Source: Carboxylicivirga caseinilyticus
GTDB taxonomy: Bacteria; Bacteroidota; Bacteroidia; Bacteroidales; Marinilabiliaceae
DNA: 64,000 nt
NCBI GenBank assembly: GCA_025499705.1
Contig: JAFMVE010000008.1
Coordinates: 1-64,000 of the forward strand
Reading direction: 5' to 3'
Positions 17,716-27,079 of this stretch are shown here, piece by piece. Position 1 is the stretch's first letter. The number at the start of each line of letters is the position of its first letter. Below the pieces are notes generated by a model. The model did no database searches, was not told where the DNA came from, and worked only from the letters and a program-made list of their open reading frames with translations. The position numbers and the translations under genes are program-made.

Positions 17716-19510
17716 AAATGACCATACAATTGAGGAGTTAAAGGAGCGTATTGCTTACCTGGAAAGGGAAAATAATGCTTTGTCTGAACATGTTGAAGAG
17801 ACTGTTTTATTCAATTTTATTTCAGAGAGTTTCGATTCGATAAGTAATGATAAAGAATTACTTGAGGCATTATTGGAAAAAATTTCCATTCTGAAAGATA
17901 TTCCGTTGTGTTATTGTATTGAATTGAAACAAAGAAGTCACCAGGTGTTGGCAAGTTATTGTGCTTATGATAACGGTAGTAATGATTGTGTTGAGCCTCT
18001 TTTGGATGCTGGTTTAATTAAAAAAGTTAAGACAGAGGGATTTTTGAAACTTGATTGTAAGGAATTGGGAGAAAATGTATTCAATCCTGACTCTTTTGGG
18101 AAGTTTACTCCTAATCAGATCGTAATGATCCATTTTCATAATCACCACGTAAGGAGCGGTATGTTTGTATTTGTTAGTGGTATTGAAAATAAATTTGTGT
18201 TCGATGATCTGTTTATTTTCAATCAGTTTGTGAAAATTGTATCAGATAAATGGGAGCGATTAGGTCTGATTCTCCAGTTAAAGAAGCTGAATGAATCACT
18301 TGAAAAAAAGGTTAAAAAAAGAACGCTGGAACTTACTCGTTTAAACGAATTGCTTTTTAATGAAATACAGACAAATCAAAATACGAATCAGGAACTGAAC
18401 ATTGAAAGAGAGAAGTTTAAACAACTTTTTCAAATGGCTAATGATGCAATTTATTTATGGGAATTAGATAAAAAAGGGAATGTGAAAAAATGTCTTGAAG
18501 CAAATCAGGCAGCATCTGATATGACAGGGTATTCCCATGATGAGTTGCTAAAAATGACACCTTATGATCTTTTAATTGATGAACTTAAAGAAAAAGAAAA
18601 AGAGTTATTAACTTATCTCAACGAAAAAAAGATAAAACGCTTTGAAGTGATTCATAGACGTAAGGATGGAACAACTTATCCTGTTGAAATCAATGCGCAT
18701 CAGTTTACACTTCATAATAAAGAAGTTATAATCTCTATATCGCGAAATATTTCAAACAGAAGAAGGATCGAAAAAGATCTGATTGAAGCAAAGGAAAAAG
18801 CAGAGGAGTCTGATCGTTTAAAATCTTCATTCCTGGCTAATATGAGTCACGAGATTCGGACGCCTATGAATGCCATTTTAGGTTTTGCCGAATTGATTAA
18901 AGAAGATAATTTAATAATGAGTGAAGTAAAAGATTTTGCCGATATCATATTAAATAACAGTTCTCACTTATTAAACCTGATTAATGATTTGGTGGACTTT
19001 TCTAAGATTGAAGCCGGATATGTAAAACCTATCATTACTGCAGTTAATATTGCCGGCATCATTAAAAGCCTTGAATTAAACATTCAATCTTTTCTATATA
19101 ACTATCATAAAGAACATATAGAAACATTTTTTGATGTTCCAGAATTCTTGCAACATAAAACTGTGCAGACGGATGAGGTTAAACTAAGACAGATTTTATC
19201 CAATTTGTTAAACAACTCTGTAAAATATACCCGTAAAGGGAAAATTTCATTAAAAGTGTCTTTGGTTGACAATAATCTGCTGTTTCATGTAGTCGATACC
19301 GGTATTGGTATTCCACAAAAGTTTCATAAAAAGATATTTGAACGTTTTGTACAGGTAAAAGACAAAAAAACCTTTAGCATTCCTGGTACGGGTCTGGGAC
19401 TGGCTATTTGTCTTAACCTTGCAGAAATGCTTGAAGGTAAAGTTGAACTACTTACCTCTTCACCCAAAGGAACAACCTTTGCGCTTACTATTCCCTATCG
19501 ATTGACATAA
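17702..19510 (+). CDS. PAS domain sensor histidine kinase
   Basis: 602-aa soluble-looking kinase with no transmembrane segment. An N-terminal coiled coil (residues 5-35) leads into a GAF-like region (about 45-195) and a second coiled coil (195-235). A PAS domain follows (about 240-360, NDAIYLWELDKKGN to VIISISRNISNRR). HisKA has H383 in MSHEIRTPMNAILGF. The ATPase domain has ILSNLLNNSVKYT, DTGIGIP and GTGLGLAICLN. There is no receiver domain. The gene overlaps the broken hydrolase upstream by 14 bases, so the two were co-expressed. Confidence 0.9.
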   Translation: MTGDKNDHTIEELKERIAYLERENNALSEHVEETVLFNFISESFDSISNDKELLEALLEKISILKDIPLCYCIELKQRSHQVLASYCAYDNGSNDCVEPLLDAGLIKKVKTEGFLKLDCKELGENVFNPDSFGKFTPNQIVMIHFHNHHVRSGMFVFVSGIENKFVFDDLFIFNQFVKIVSDKWERLGLILQLKKLNESLEKKVKKRTLELTRLNELLFNEIQTNQNTNQELNIEREKFKQLFQMANDAIYLWELDKKGNVKKCLEANQAASDMTGYSHDELLKMTPYDLLIDELKEKEKELLTYLNEKKIKRFEVIHRRKDGTTYPVEINAHQFTLHNKEVIISISRNISNRRRIEKDLIEAKEKAEESDRLKSSFLANMSHEIRTPMNAILGFAELIKEDNLIMSEVKDFADIILNNSSHLLNLINDLVDFSKIEAGYVKPIITAVNIAGIIKSLELNIQSFLYNYHKEHIETFFDVPEFLQHKTVQTDEVKLRQILSNLLNNSVKYTRKGKISLKVSLVDNNLLFHVVDTGIGIPQKFHKKIFERFVQVKDKKTFSIPGTGLGLAICLNLAEMLEGKVELLTSSPKGTTFALTIPYRLT

Positions 19511-19516
19511 ACAAAT

Positions 19517-20758
19517 CTAAAAGCTGTATTTCATTCGTAAAAAGCCAGCATTCACATTTTGCTTACTGATTTCGCCGGTAATACTGTTGGGGAAAATACC
19601 ATGGAAAAACTGCCAATAGAGTGATGCGCTAAAGTTGTCAGCAATACTATATGTCCAGGATGGTCCCCAAAAAATACCTTTAATATTGGGATGAGGATAC
19701 CAGATTCCAGACAGCGAAAATGTTGATAATGGAGTAGCCTGGAACATTGCACTACCAAGTAATTGAAATGGCGAAGTGGCCAGATCTTTTACTGATCGGG
19801 GTGGTGCATAAGCATCAAAAAATGCAATTTCTTTTCCTTCTGGTAATTTGGCAACTAATACTTCGCCTTGTACCGTCCATTTCGAATCAATGGAATAATC
19901 CATTCCGGTAGATAGCATAATAATGCCAGATGTATCAGCGAAATTTTCAAAAGGCTGATACCAGCTCAACTCGCCTCGCCAACTTGAGTTTTTAACGTAT
20001 CCCGACCAGCCAAAACCCAAGGCCAGATCTTCTCCTTTTAAGGTTCCACCAATCAGTTGAAAATCGTAATTCCAGATATTGGCATTCCATTTAACAGCCG
20101 CAGATACCTGTGAAGCACTATCGATGTTGGCAGCCAGCTCAATGGATGAAGCTGCTCCGGTATAATACATGGCTCTCACTGCATCTGTTCCGGGTTTCTC
20201 TTCATAATCAAAGTCGAAATAGGAGTAGGTGTTGAACATGTCGTTGGGATTGAAGGCAAATGTTTTACCCCAATTGATGCGCTGTTTTCCAATTGTAATG
20301 TCCATATTACCCGAAGAATACTCAGCGTAAATGCGATCAAAAGCCAAGTTTAGAATGTAACTGTTGCCTACAGCAATATTCCACGAAGGATTAATGAAGT
20401 TTCCATTCTTTTCATATCCCTTCTCCATCAGTCCGGTATAATCCAGTCTCACCTGATCTCCGATCATTAAACGATTACGCATCTGAGCAGATATGGTTAG
20501 TTTATCACTCGCATACCAAAACAGATTCAAACGATTCTGAAAATAAATATCTGTGATGTAAAGATGGTCATCTCCACGCTTTAAAAAATCAAGAGAATCA
20601 GGTATCTCAAACGGCATTTTTGAAATAGATACCGATTGCATATTAACCAAATATCCATTTACAACAAGCTTTTTTGCTGAATCATCAAATTGAGCAGCGG
20701 TTAAGGTTGAGATTAAGAATCCAAAAAGTATCAACAGTGTTGGTTTGAATCGAAGCAT
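19517..20758 (-). CDS. Outer-membrane beta-barrel protein of the ABC operon
   Basis: About 413 aa from ATG 20758, which gives a clean signal peptide (MLRFKPTLLILFGFLISTLT, then AAQ) and starts 4 bases after the ABC ATPase gene. Upstream in-frame starts up to 20797 would overlap that gene. The mature part is rich in alternating aromatic strands (WKANIWNYDFQL-like patterns) and ends in LRMKYSF with a C-terminal Phe, typical of outer-membrane barrels. As the last gene of the operon it may be the outer-membrane partner of the ABC system, receiving or passing the exported cargo (inference). Confidence 0.75.
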   Translation of the reverse strand: MLRFKPTLLILFGFLISTLTAAQFDDSAKKLVVNGYLVNMQSVSISKMPFEIPDSLDFLKRGDDHLYITDIYFQNRLNLFWYASDKLTISAQMRNRLMIGDQVRLDYTGLMEKGYEKNGNFINPSWNIAVGNSYILNLAFDRIYAEYSSGNMDITIGKQRINWGKTFAFNPNDMFNTYSYFDFDYEEKPGTDAVRAMYYTGAASSIELAANIDSASQVSAAVKWNANIWNYDFQLIGGTLKGEDLALGFGWSGYVKNSSWRGELSWYQPFENFADTSGIIMLSTGMDYSIDSKWTVQGEVLVAKLPEGKEIAFFDAYAPPRSVKDLATSPFQLLGSAMFQATPLSTFSLSGIWYPHPNIKGIFWGPSWTYSIADNFSASLYWQFFHGIFPNSITGEISKQNVNAGFLRMKYSF

Positions 20759-20762
20759 GGAT

Positions 20763-21449
20763 TTAAGCTTTACGTTCATCTTTGATAATTTTACCATCTT
20801 CCAGTTGAATAACCCGACGGGCTTTATTAACTACCCTGGCATCGTGAGTACTAAAGATAAATGTGATATTTTCTTCGCGGTTCAGCCTTTCCATGATATC
20901 GAGTAATGTTTCTGTTGAGGTAGAATCAAGATTGGCAGTAGGCTCATCAGCCAGAACAAATTTAGGTTTGGAAGCCAGTGCCCTTGCCACAGCCACACGT
21001 TGTTGCTGACCACCGGAAAGTCTTGAAGGACGGGCATCAACGCGATCTCCTAAACCGACTTCAGTTAAGAGGCTGATGGCTCTTTTGTCACGTTCCTCTT
21101 TACTTTTGCCCTGTAATTGCATGATAAACTCCACATTTTCTTTAGCTGTTAATACGGGTATCAGGTTATAGGCCTGAAAAACAAAACCAATATTGTGCAA
21201 TCTGAAATCAATCAATTCTGATGATTTCAGATCATTTACCATGGTTTCTCCAACCCTGATGCTTCCTTCTGTAGGTTGATCCAGCCCACCCAGCATATTA
21301 AGAAATGTTGTTTTACCACATCCCGATGGACCTACAATGGCAGTGAATTCACCTTCCTGTATGGCTAAATCGATTCCTTGAACAGCGTGAACTTTAACTT
21401 CTGAATCGTTATATATTTTGCTTAGGTTTTTTACTTCAATTACATTCAT
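20763..21449 (-). CDS. ABC transporter ATP-binding protein (LolD/MacB type)
   Basis: 228-aa ATPase with Walker A GPSGCGKTT (about 39-47), Q-loop VFQAYNLIPV, signature LSGGQQQRVAVARALA, Walker B FVLADEPTANLD and switch His in STHDAR. The sequence type is that of LolD, FtsE and MacB ATPases, which work with FtsX-like permeases in mechanotransmission rather than classical import. It is encoded directly after two such permeases, so it energises them at the inner membrane. Confidence 0.95.
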   Translation of the reverse strand: MNVIEVKNLSKIYNDSEVKVHAVQGIDLAIQEGEFTAIVGPSGCGKTTFLNMLGGLDQPTEGSIRVGETMVNDLKSSELIDFRLHNIGFVFQAYNLIPVLTAKENVEFIMQLQGKSKEERDKRAISLLTEVGLGDRVDARPSRLSGGQQQRVAVARALASKPKFVLADEPTANLDSTSTETLLDIMERLNREENITFIFSTHDARVVNKARRVIQLEDGKIIKDERKA

Positions 21450-21483
21450 TGTGTTTGATTTTAAAGGTTACAAACTTCATTTT

Positions 21484-22704
21484 TTACATATCAATGCGAA
21501 TGGCTTCGGCTGGTTTCAGCTTCAAAGCCTTATAGGCAGGGTAGAGTGCTGCCAACATGCCGGTGATAAATACCATGACAACCACATCAATTACATTTTT
21601 GATTCTTAAAACCGGATAAACCATTGAATCATATCCCATTGCACCAAATCCTTCTGATACAATGGATATGTCAATGCCTGATTTAGCAGTAAGAACAGTT
21701 ACTAAAGCTCCTATTATTATGCCTACAACACCGCCAATGAGAGAAAGGAAGACCGTTTCGATCATAATCATCTTAAAAACACGCCCTTTATTCATACCTA
21801 TCGACATGAGCATACCCAATTCTTTGGTGCGTTCCAAAACAGCCATTAGCATGGTGTTGATAATTCCAAAGGTCAGTGCCAGAAGAATAATAATCATGAA
21901 AATATACATGGATATATCCAGACTTGATTCCAGCATGGATACTTCCGGCATGATCTTACGCCACTCTTTTACATCGTATTGCTGATACTTATTTGTTAGT
22001 CCTGTCAGAACAGCTGGCACATCATCAGATTGATTGAGTAAAACAGCTATTTCGTGACCGGCGTTTATGTCAGCACCATATAATGAAGTCAGGTCATCTG
22101 CTCTGACAAAAATATTGGTCTGATCATACATCTTGTTGGATGTTTCGTATATGCCTGCCACCCTGAAGGAAGCTCCTGATATATAACCCGAAGCATCAGC
22201 AAAAGTAATAACCACTTTTGAGCGAACTTTTAGTTTGAGTTTATCAGCCAGTTTCTGACCAATTACTACCGGATTACGTTTTACACCTTCAAAATAAGCT
22301 CCATCAATAATTTTACTGTGAACATTGGTCACTGTTGATTCAATTTCAGGATTAATCCCCATTATTTTAATACCCGATGAGGTAGTGGGCGATTGGATCA
22401 TTCCTTGCACAATAAAACGTGAGCAAGCTGCTTTCACTGAATCTTTGTCTGAAATCTCACTTGCCAGAGAGGCTGCATTACTGATGTAATTTTTTTCATC
22501 AGGCTCATCGAGGTAGCCTTTGGGATGAATCTGAATATGTGAGGCTTCTGTTGAAATGGCTGAGTTGATTCGTTGATCTGCCATGCCATTATAAAAGGCA
22601 TAGTTGAATACTCCTGTGAAAATTCCTAAGGCGATGGCTAATAATATTACCACACTGCGGGTTTTACTTCGCCACACATTACGCCAGGATATTGATAGTA
22701 TCAT
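21484..22704 (-). CDS. FtsX/LolC-like ABC permease
   Basis: 406-aa permease with an N-terminal transmembrane helix (SVVILLAIALGIFTGVF), a large periplasmic MacB_PCD-like domain (about 45-240) and three C-terminal helices (about 265-400) containing ERTKELGMLMSIGMNKGRVF, the FtsX-family coupling region. It is paired with the upstream paralogue 17 bases away. Together they should form a heterodimeric LolC/LolE- or MacB-like exporter. Confidence 0.92.
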   Translation of the reverse strand: MILSISWRNVWRSKTRSVVILLAIALGIFTGVFNYAFYNGMADQRINSAISTEASHIQIHPKGYLDEPDEKNYISNAASLASEISDKDSVKAACSRFIVQGMIQSPTTSSGIKIMGINPEIESTVTNVHSKIIDGAYFEGVKRNPVVIGQKLADKLKLKVRSKVVITFADASGYISGASFRVAGIYETSNKMYDQTNIFVRADDLTSLYGADINAGHEIAVLLNQSDDVPAVLTGLTNKYQQYDVKEWRKIMPEVSMLESSLDISMYIFMIIILLALTFGIINTMLMAVLERTKELGMLMSIGMNKGRVFKMIMIETVFLSLIGGVVGIIIGALVTVLTAKSGIDISIVSEGFGAMGYDSMVYPVLRIKNVIDVVVMVFITGMLAALYPAYKALKLKPAEAIRIDM

Positions 22705-22721
22705 GATAGTCTATTTTATAG

Positions 22722-23945
22722 TTAAGAACGAAGTGCTTTGGTAACCTGTAACCTGAGTATTTTACTCAATGGATAGATGGAAACCAATAAGGTAATGGCA
22801 AATACAATGAGTAACTGCCCCCAGAAAACCATTGGATCGTTACCAAAATAGATAGCTGGTTCCATACCAAATTGTTCATATACTTCAGCTACTTCACCGG
22901 TGAGAGGAATAGGGCTGTTAACCAAACCCCAGACTAAAGGTACACTCATAGCAAAACCGGCAATGACACCCACCATTCCAATCAACATGGTTTCGTAAAA
23001 CAACACTTTAGCCAGCTTAAGTTTATTCATACCAACGGCAACCATCACACCCAGTTCTTTTCTTCGTTCTGCAATCATCATAATCACTGTTGAGAAGACT
23101 CCAAAGCCAATAAGGATATATAAAATCCCTTTCATGATGATGCCCTGACCTTTGTCTCCTTCGATCATTTGTTTGGTAACCGGGTCCATTTCGTCCCAGG
23201 TCATTACAGAATAATTATCTCCCAGACTTCCTTCCAGATGATGTTTTACAGGATAAACATCGTCATAGTCGTCAACGGTTAATACCAGACTAGTGACCAT
23301 TTCCAGAGCTGAGAAAAACTCACGGGCTTTATTGAGTGTAATATAAGTTCCGAAATTATTCATTGCCGGGAAAGGAAACTCAAGAATACCTTTCAAAGGA
23401 AAGAGCCCACTGGCACTATATCCATGATATCCCTGGCTGATTAAGGCTATGGTGTCGCCAATCTGCACATTTAAAGCTTTGGCCAGGTTAACTGCCATTA
23501 ATATGCCATCGTCATCCGGCTCCAGATATTTACCCTTACTAACCCAATGTCCAAGTCTGGTCAATTCGTTTTCTTTAGGAGGGTCAACTCCTATTAACAT
23601 TCCACCTTTCGTGTTATTACCATATGACATTAGAGCAAAAGACTCCATGCGGGGAATAATCATGTCCACGTCTTTATTGCCTGATACAATTTCCATTAAT
23701 GAATCAGTTGGAACAAAAAGGTCATCAATCGATTTAGTTTCCCAATAATCAGGGTGATGAATCTGGACATAACCCGAATAAAAGCTAACTACATTATCAA
23801 TCATTTTTGAATAAGTGCCATTCTGCATCGAAGTCATCAAAGTACTTAGAATTACACCAAAATAGATGGATGCTACAGTAATCAGAGTTCTTCGCTTGTT
23901 GCGCCAGATATTTCGCCAGGCTAGTTTTAGTTCGCTGTTTGCCAT
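22722..23945 (-). CDS. FtsX/LolE-like ABC permease
   Basis: 407-aa paralogue of the next gene with the same four-helix layout. The N-terminal helix is TVASIYFGVILSTLM, followed by a periplasmic domain (about 45-255) and the FtsX segment AERRKELGVMVAVGMNKLKLA. It lies 17 bases after the LolA-like gene in the TetR-led operon. The N-termini of the two permeases share an LAWRNIWRNKRRT-like motif. Confidence 0.92.
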   Translation of the reverse strand: MANSELKLAWRNIWRNKRRTLITVASIYFGVILSTLMTSMQNGTYSKMIDNVVSFYSGYVQIHHPDYWETKSIDDLFVPTDSLMEIVSGNKDVDMIIPRMESFALMSYGNNTKGGMLIGVDPPKENELTRLGHWVSKGKYLEPDDDGILMAVNLAKALNVQIGDTIALISQGYHGYSASGLFPLKGILEFPFPAMNNFGTYITLNKAREFFSALEMVTSLVLTVDDYDDVYPVKHHLEGSLGDNYSVMTWDEMDPVTKQMIEGDKGQGIIMKGILYILIGFGVFSTVIMMIAERRKELGVMVAVGMNKLKLAKVLFYETMLIGMVGVIAGFAMSVPLVWGLVNSPIPLTGEVAEVYEQFGMEPAIYFGNDPMVFWGQLLIVFAITLLVSIYPLSKILRLQVTKALRS

Positions 23946-23962
23946 GATTTTGCAGTATTTGA

Positions 23963-24724
23963 TTAGCGAATTCGTTTCATGCTTTGTTGCGAGAAGAATG
24001 TGTCTTCAATAGGCACATTAAATTCAATATTCTCAATGTTCACAAGGGTGCGCTGATTGGGTTTGTCGGCCGGAATAATCTCAAATTGCGAAGGTAAAAC
24101 ACGTCCTCCAAGCGTGGTGATGTTATGAGCCAGTTCAGTTTTTACCAAAAACTCATCTTCATCGTAATACTCAATCTTCATTTGAATATATTCGTCTTTT
24201 GTAATCCACATTATTACTTTACCCCAAACTACGGCTGCTTCTTCGTTAGGAATCAGTTGAATATGGTAACAGTCATGTCCGTCAATTTCTTCTGAACCAA
24301 GCAGGGTATGGTTGTAATCTTCAACGATAGAAGATTTTTTTAAGGCATCATCATTGGTGTAGTCCGATCCCATCCAGCCTTGCGACATCATTGAAGGTGG
24401 AAGTTTAATCATGCGTGAGATACGTGGATTCCAGTTCCACATTTCGCGTTCGCGTTTCAAAAAGGTCTGACCTTTTTCCTGTGCAGGAGCAGTAACAAGA
24501 GTCATAGCAAACTGAGTTCCTTTTGTCCAGTTTTTAAAAGTCAGGTTCCTTTCATAGGTCGGACGTTTAATCGTCATAGACATTACAGATATGCTGGATT
24601 CTTCTCCCTGCATTTTATCATCTGCCTGCTTTACAATTTCTTTTGCATCTTGTGCTTTTGCCATTGAAGATAGCACGATAACAAGACTAAGAAACGTAGT
24701 TTTTAATAATTGAATAGTTGACAT
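23963..24724 (-). CDS. LolA-like outer-membrane lipoprotein-sorting protein
   Basis: 253-aa exported protein with a signal peptide ending near SSMAKA. The body resembles the LolA-like family (PF17131 type): YERNLTFKNWTKGTQFAMTL, KGQTFLKREREMWNWNPRI and DGHDCYHIQLIP. Such proteins carry acylated proteins or lipids across the periplasm in a curved beta-sheet. Its place between TetR and two FtsX-like permeases supports a complete inner-to-outer membrane lipid or lipoprotein route. Confidence 0.85.
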   Translation of the reverse strand: MSTIQLLKTTFLSLVIVLSSMAKAQDAKEIVKQADDKMQGEESSISVMSMTIKRPTYERNLTFKNWTKGTQFAMTLVTAPAQEKGQTFLKREREMWNWNPRISRMIKLPPSMMSQGWMGSDYTNDDALKKSSIVEDYNHTLLGSEEIDGHDCYHIQLIPNEEAAVVWGKVIMWITKDEYIQMKIEYYDEDEFLVKTELAHNITTLGGRVLPSQFEIIPADKPNQRTLVNIENIEFNVPIEDTFFSQQSMKRIR

Positions 24725-24745
24725 TGTTTTGTATTTAGGGTTATT

Positions 24746-25330
24746 CTATAATTTGCTCTTAAACATTTGATGCATTTTCTTTTTTACTCCTTCCATCGGA
24801 AAATTGTCGGGGTCCATTATATAATGAAGGCCTACACCATCCATCATGGCTGCAAAAAATCGGACTTCAGTAAGCGGATCTTCGTACCCATGGTTGATAA
24901 AAAAGCTCATGGCTGTCTCGTAGAAAGGTTGTAATGTTTTTTCAAGATGAGGAGTAATGATGTTATAAACGTCTGGTTGAAGCAGTACCATAAAGTACAT
25001 ACGCCAGAATGGAAGATTGTCTTCCAGTGTTTTGAATGAATGATCTATAAAGAAGTGCAGTTCTGCCTCTGTTAATACTCCATCGTGGTTGGGATCAAAA
25101 GCAGAAGTAAGTTGATTGAATCCTTCCAGCATGATGCTGATTACCAAAGCTTCTTTGCTTTCGAAGTAATTATACATTAATCCTTTGGAGATTCCTGCTT
25201 TTTGTGCAATTCGAGATATAGATGCGCTTGCAAATCCATTTTCTGCAATTACTTCCAACGCAACTTGCATGATTTGCTGTTTGCGTTCTTCTCGAATTTT
25301 TTCGTTTTGTATATCTGTTCTTGGTGACAT
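24746..25330 (-). CDS. TetR family regulator of the ABC operon
   Basis: 194-aa repressor. The N-terminal helix-turn-helix (residues 15-60) includes ENGFASASISRIAQKAGISK and GLMYNYFESKEALV. The helical C-terminal ligand domain is variable. It is the first gene of a six-gene operon with 4-34 base spacings. A perfect 18-bp palindrome overlaps its promoter, so it very likely represses itself and the transporter. The ligand is unknown. Confidence 0.93.
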   Translation of the reverse strand: MSPRTDIQNEKIREERKQQIMQVALEVIAENGFASASISRIAQKAGISKGLMYNYFESKEALVISIMLEGFNQLTSAFDPNHDGVLTEAELHFFIDHSFKTLEDNLPFWRMYFMVLLQPDVYNIITPHLEKTLQPFYETAMSFFINHGYEDPLTEVRFFAAMMDGVGLHYIMDPDNFPMEGVKKKMHQMFKSKL

Positions 25331-25340
25331 GATTTTTAAA

Positions 25341-25358
25341 TGACTGAACGTTCAGTCA
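25341..25358. promoter_or_regulatory. TetR-type operator, perfect 18-bp palindrome
   Basis: TGACTGAACGTTCAGTCA is a perfect inverted repeat located 11-28 bases upstream of the regulator start codon. It shares two bases with the -7 box. Confidence 0.85.
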
Positions 25359-25387
25359 AAAGTAGGGGAAATATTTTATATACCAAA
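25357..25387 (-). promoter_or_regulatory. Promoter of the TetR/ABC operon
   Basis: On the minus strand, TTTG (25384-25387), 19 bases, then TACTTTTG (25357-25364) is an exact match to the Bacteroidota consensus. The -7 box runs into the operator, so repressor binding would block RNA polymerase. Confidence 0.8.
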
Positions 25388-25475
25388 TTTTTTTCTGCTA
25401 ATATTTGTTATGGTTTTGAAAGTGAGCGGTTAAAATCTTCTGAAAGCCATACGTGATGGGAAGTTTACAGATACA

Positions 25476-25502
25476 AAAAAACCTGACTTAAAAAGCCAGG
25501 TT
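25476..25502 (-). terminator. Terminator of the TlpA-like gene's preceding strand end
   Basis: On the minus strand AACCTGGC pairs with GTCAGGTT (one wobble) around TTTTTAA and is followed by a T-run. It lies 25 bases downstream of the TlpA-like lipoprotein gene stop. Confidence 0.75.
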
Positions 25503-25526
25503 TTAATTATCTTATTGAATTTGATA

Positions 25527-26927
25527 TTAACTGTTTGCCAGTTCAATCAACTTATCTTTTGTTTCAGGGTTGGATGGGCGAGTGGCATTGGCATTAACCA
25601 ATTTTCCTTCTTTGTCAATCATAATAAAGCGAGGAATGCCTCTGATAGCATAATTTTGAATAATTTCTGAGTCCCATGCATTAGGTGCAAAGAGTTGATA
25701 TCCTCTCAATTCTTTATCGGCAACCATCTTTTCCCAGGCACTTTTGTCATTATCAACCGAGATACTTACAAAGGCAATGTCTGAATCATGTAATTCTTCT
25801 TCCATTGCTTTTAAATATGGAATTTCGCCTTTACAAGGTCCACACCAGGTTGCCCAAACATCAATATAGATTACTTTTCCTTTTAAATCTTCAGAAGTAA
25901 CCTGGTTACCATTAATGTCGTTATAAGCAAAGGTTGGCGCCACTGCTCCGGGTTGCAGTTTCTCTAATTTTGCCAAAAGTGCTTTAAATTCATTGGTATA
26001 TTCTTCGTTTTTGATGATCTCGGTATATCGGGTCTTCATCACTTCTTTGATGCTGTCTGGTTCGTAGGTGTAAGATCCCAGCATTCGATTTCCCATTTCA
26101 TCTTTTACTATTTGAGGTACTTCCATTGCTACAACAGCATCAAATAATTTACTGGTGTAGGCAATGCTACCTTCAGCAACTCCATCCTGAGTCAGCTTGT
26201 CATCAATGGCAGACATAGTTTGATCTACAACAAAGCCTTTATATTGTCTGCTTAGTTCAAATGCATCGTAATTGTCTGTTGCAATGGCATCAACAAAAGT
26301 TTTGAATTCTTCCGGCACTGGTAGTGTGTCGTTTGGCGCAAAGCGCGCATGATACATTACAAAGTAATTATAATATTGAGCTAATGCTACTTTTTGCTCC
26401 AGACGAAGTATTTCGGTTAGGCTTTCATAACCAGGATTTGATGACTCAAACTCATCTATTTTATCAGTGATTGTTTGGATATGAGAAGTTACCTTGGAAT
26501 CGAATTCGGGTGCTGGATAGGCAAGTAAGGCTTTTATGTTTTCTTCTGGTTGAATGTTACGCAATTCAAGTAAAAGTATGGAGCTTTCACTTCCTTCACC
26601 TTCAATAGTAACATTTTCAGTTTTACCACTTTTAAGCTCAGTGCCGTCAAAGCTGATGTTAAGAACAGAACCAGGAACCAGATTCAGTTTTACAAAGGCA
26701 TCACCATTGATTATTGTAGCCATATATGGTTTGGTAATTTCCAATTCGGCTTTAAATGTGCCATCTTCCTGGATGGTTGCAATGGTGTCGCGACTAGTCT
26801 TAAAAGGAACGTTAAGCGTAATGACATCGCCATCCGGATTTGTGATGGTTCCGGTAATTTTTACCGTATTATTGGTATTGCACGATGCTAATGCCAAAAT
26901 AAACAGGATGAAATAAACAAATTTCAT
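25527..26927 (-). CDS. TlpA-like thiol-disulfide oxidoreductase lipoprotein
   Basis: 466-aa lipoprotein with lipobox LALASC (Cys at residue 16). The N-terminal part (about 20-120) resembles the DUF4369 beta domain (VKITGTITNPDGDVITL). A helical middle region follows. The C-terminal thioredoxin fold (about 330-466) has redox motif WATWCGPCKGE and a cis-Pro region GIPRFIMID. It probably reduces or isomerises disulfides in the periplasm. This domain pair is common in Bacteroidota. Monocistronic. Confidence 0.9.
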   Translation of the reverse strand: MKFVYFILFILALASCNTNNTVKITGTITNPDGDVITLNVPFKTSRDTIATIQEDGTFKAELEITKPYMATIINGDAFVKLNLVPGSVLNISFDGTELKSGKTENVTIEGEGSESSILLLELRNIQPEENIKALLAYPAPEFDSKVTSHIQTITDKIDEFESSNPGYESLTEILRLEQKVALAQYYNYFVMYHARFAPNDTLPVPEEFKTFVDAIATDNYDAFELSRQYKGFVVDQTMSAIDDKLTQDGVAEGSIAYTSKLFDAVVAMEVPQIVKDEMGNRMLGSYTYEPDSIKEVMKTRYTEIIKNEEYTNEFKALLAKLEKLQPGAVAPTFAYNDINGNQVTSEDLKGKVIYIDVWATWCGPCKGEIPYLKAMEEELHDSDIAFVSISVDNDKSAWEKMVADKELRGYQLFAPNAWDSEIIQNYAIRGIPRFIMIDKEGKLVNANATRPSNPETKDKLIELANS

Positions 26928-27079
26928 AATTTGGTTGATTTTAGATGTGTAATTGTTTAAAGTAATGGTAAATATAATTTTTTATTTATTGGAAGTATAT
27001 GATTTAAGGGGGGTGTTTAAATTTTTTTATACATTAACCATATTTCCTACCTTAAAATGAATTATAAATCCAATTTAGG

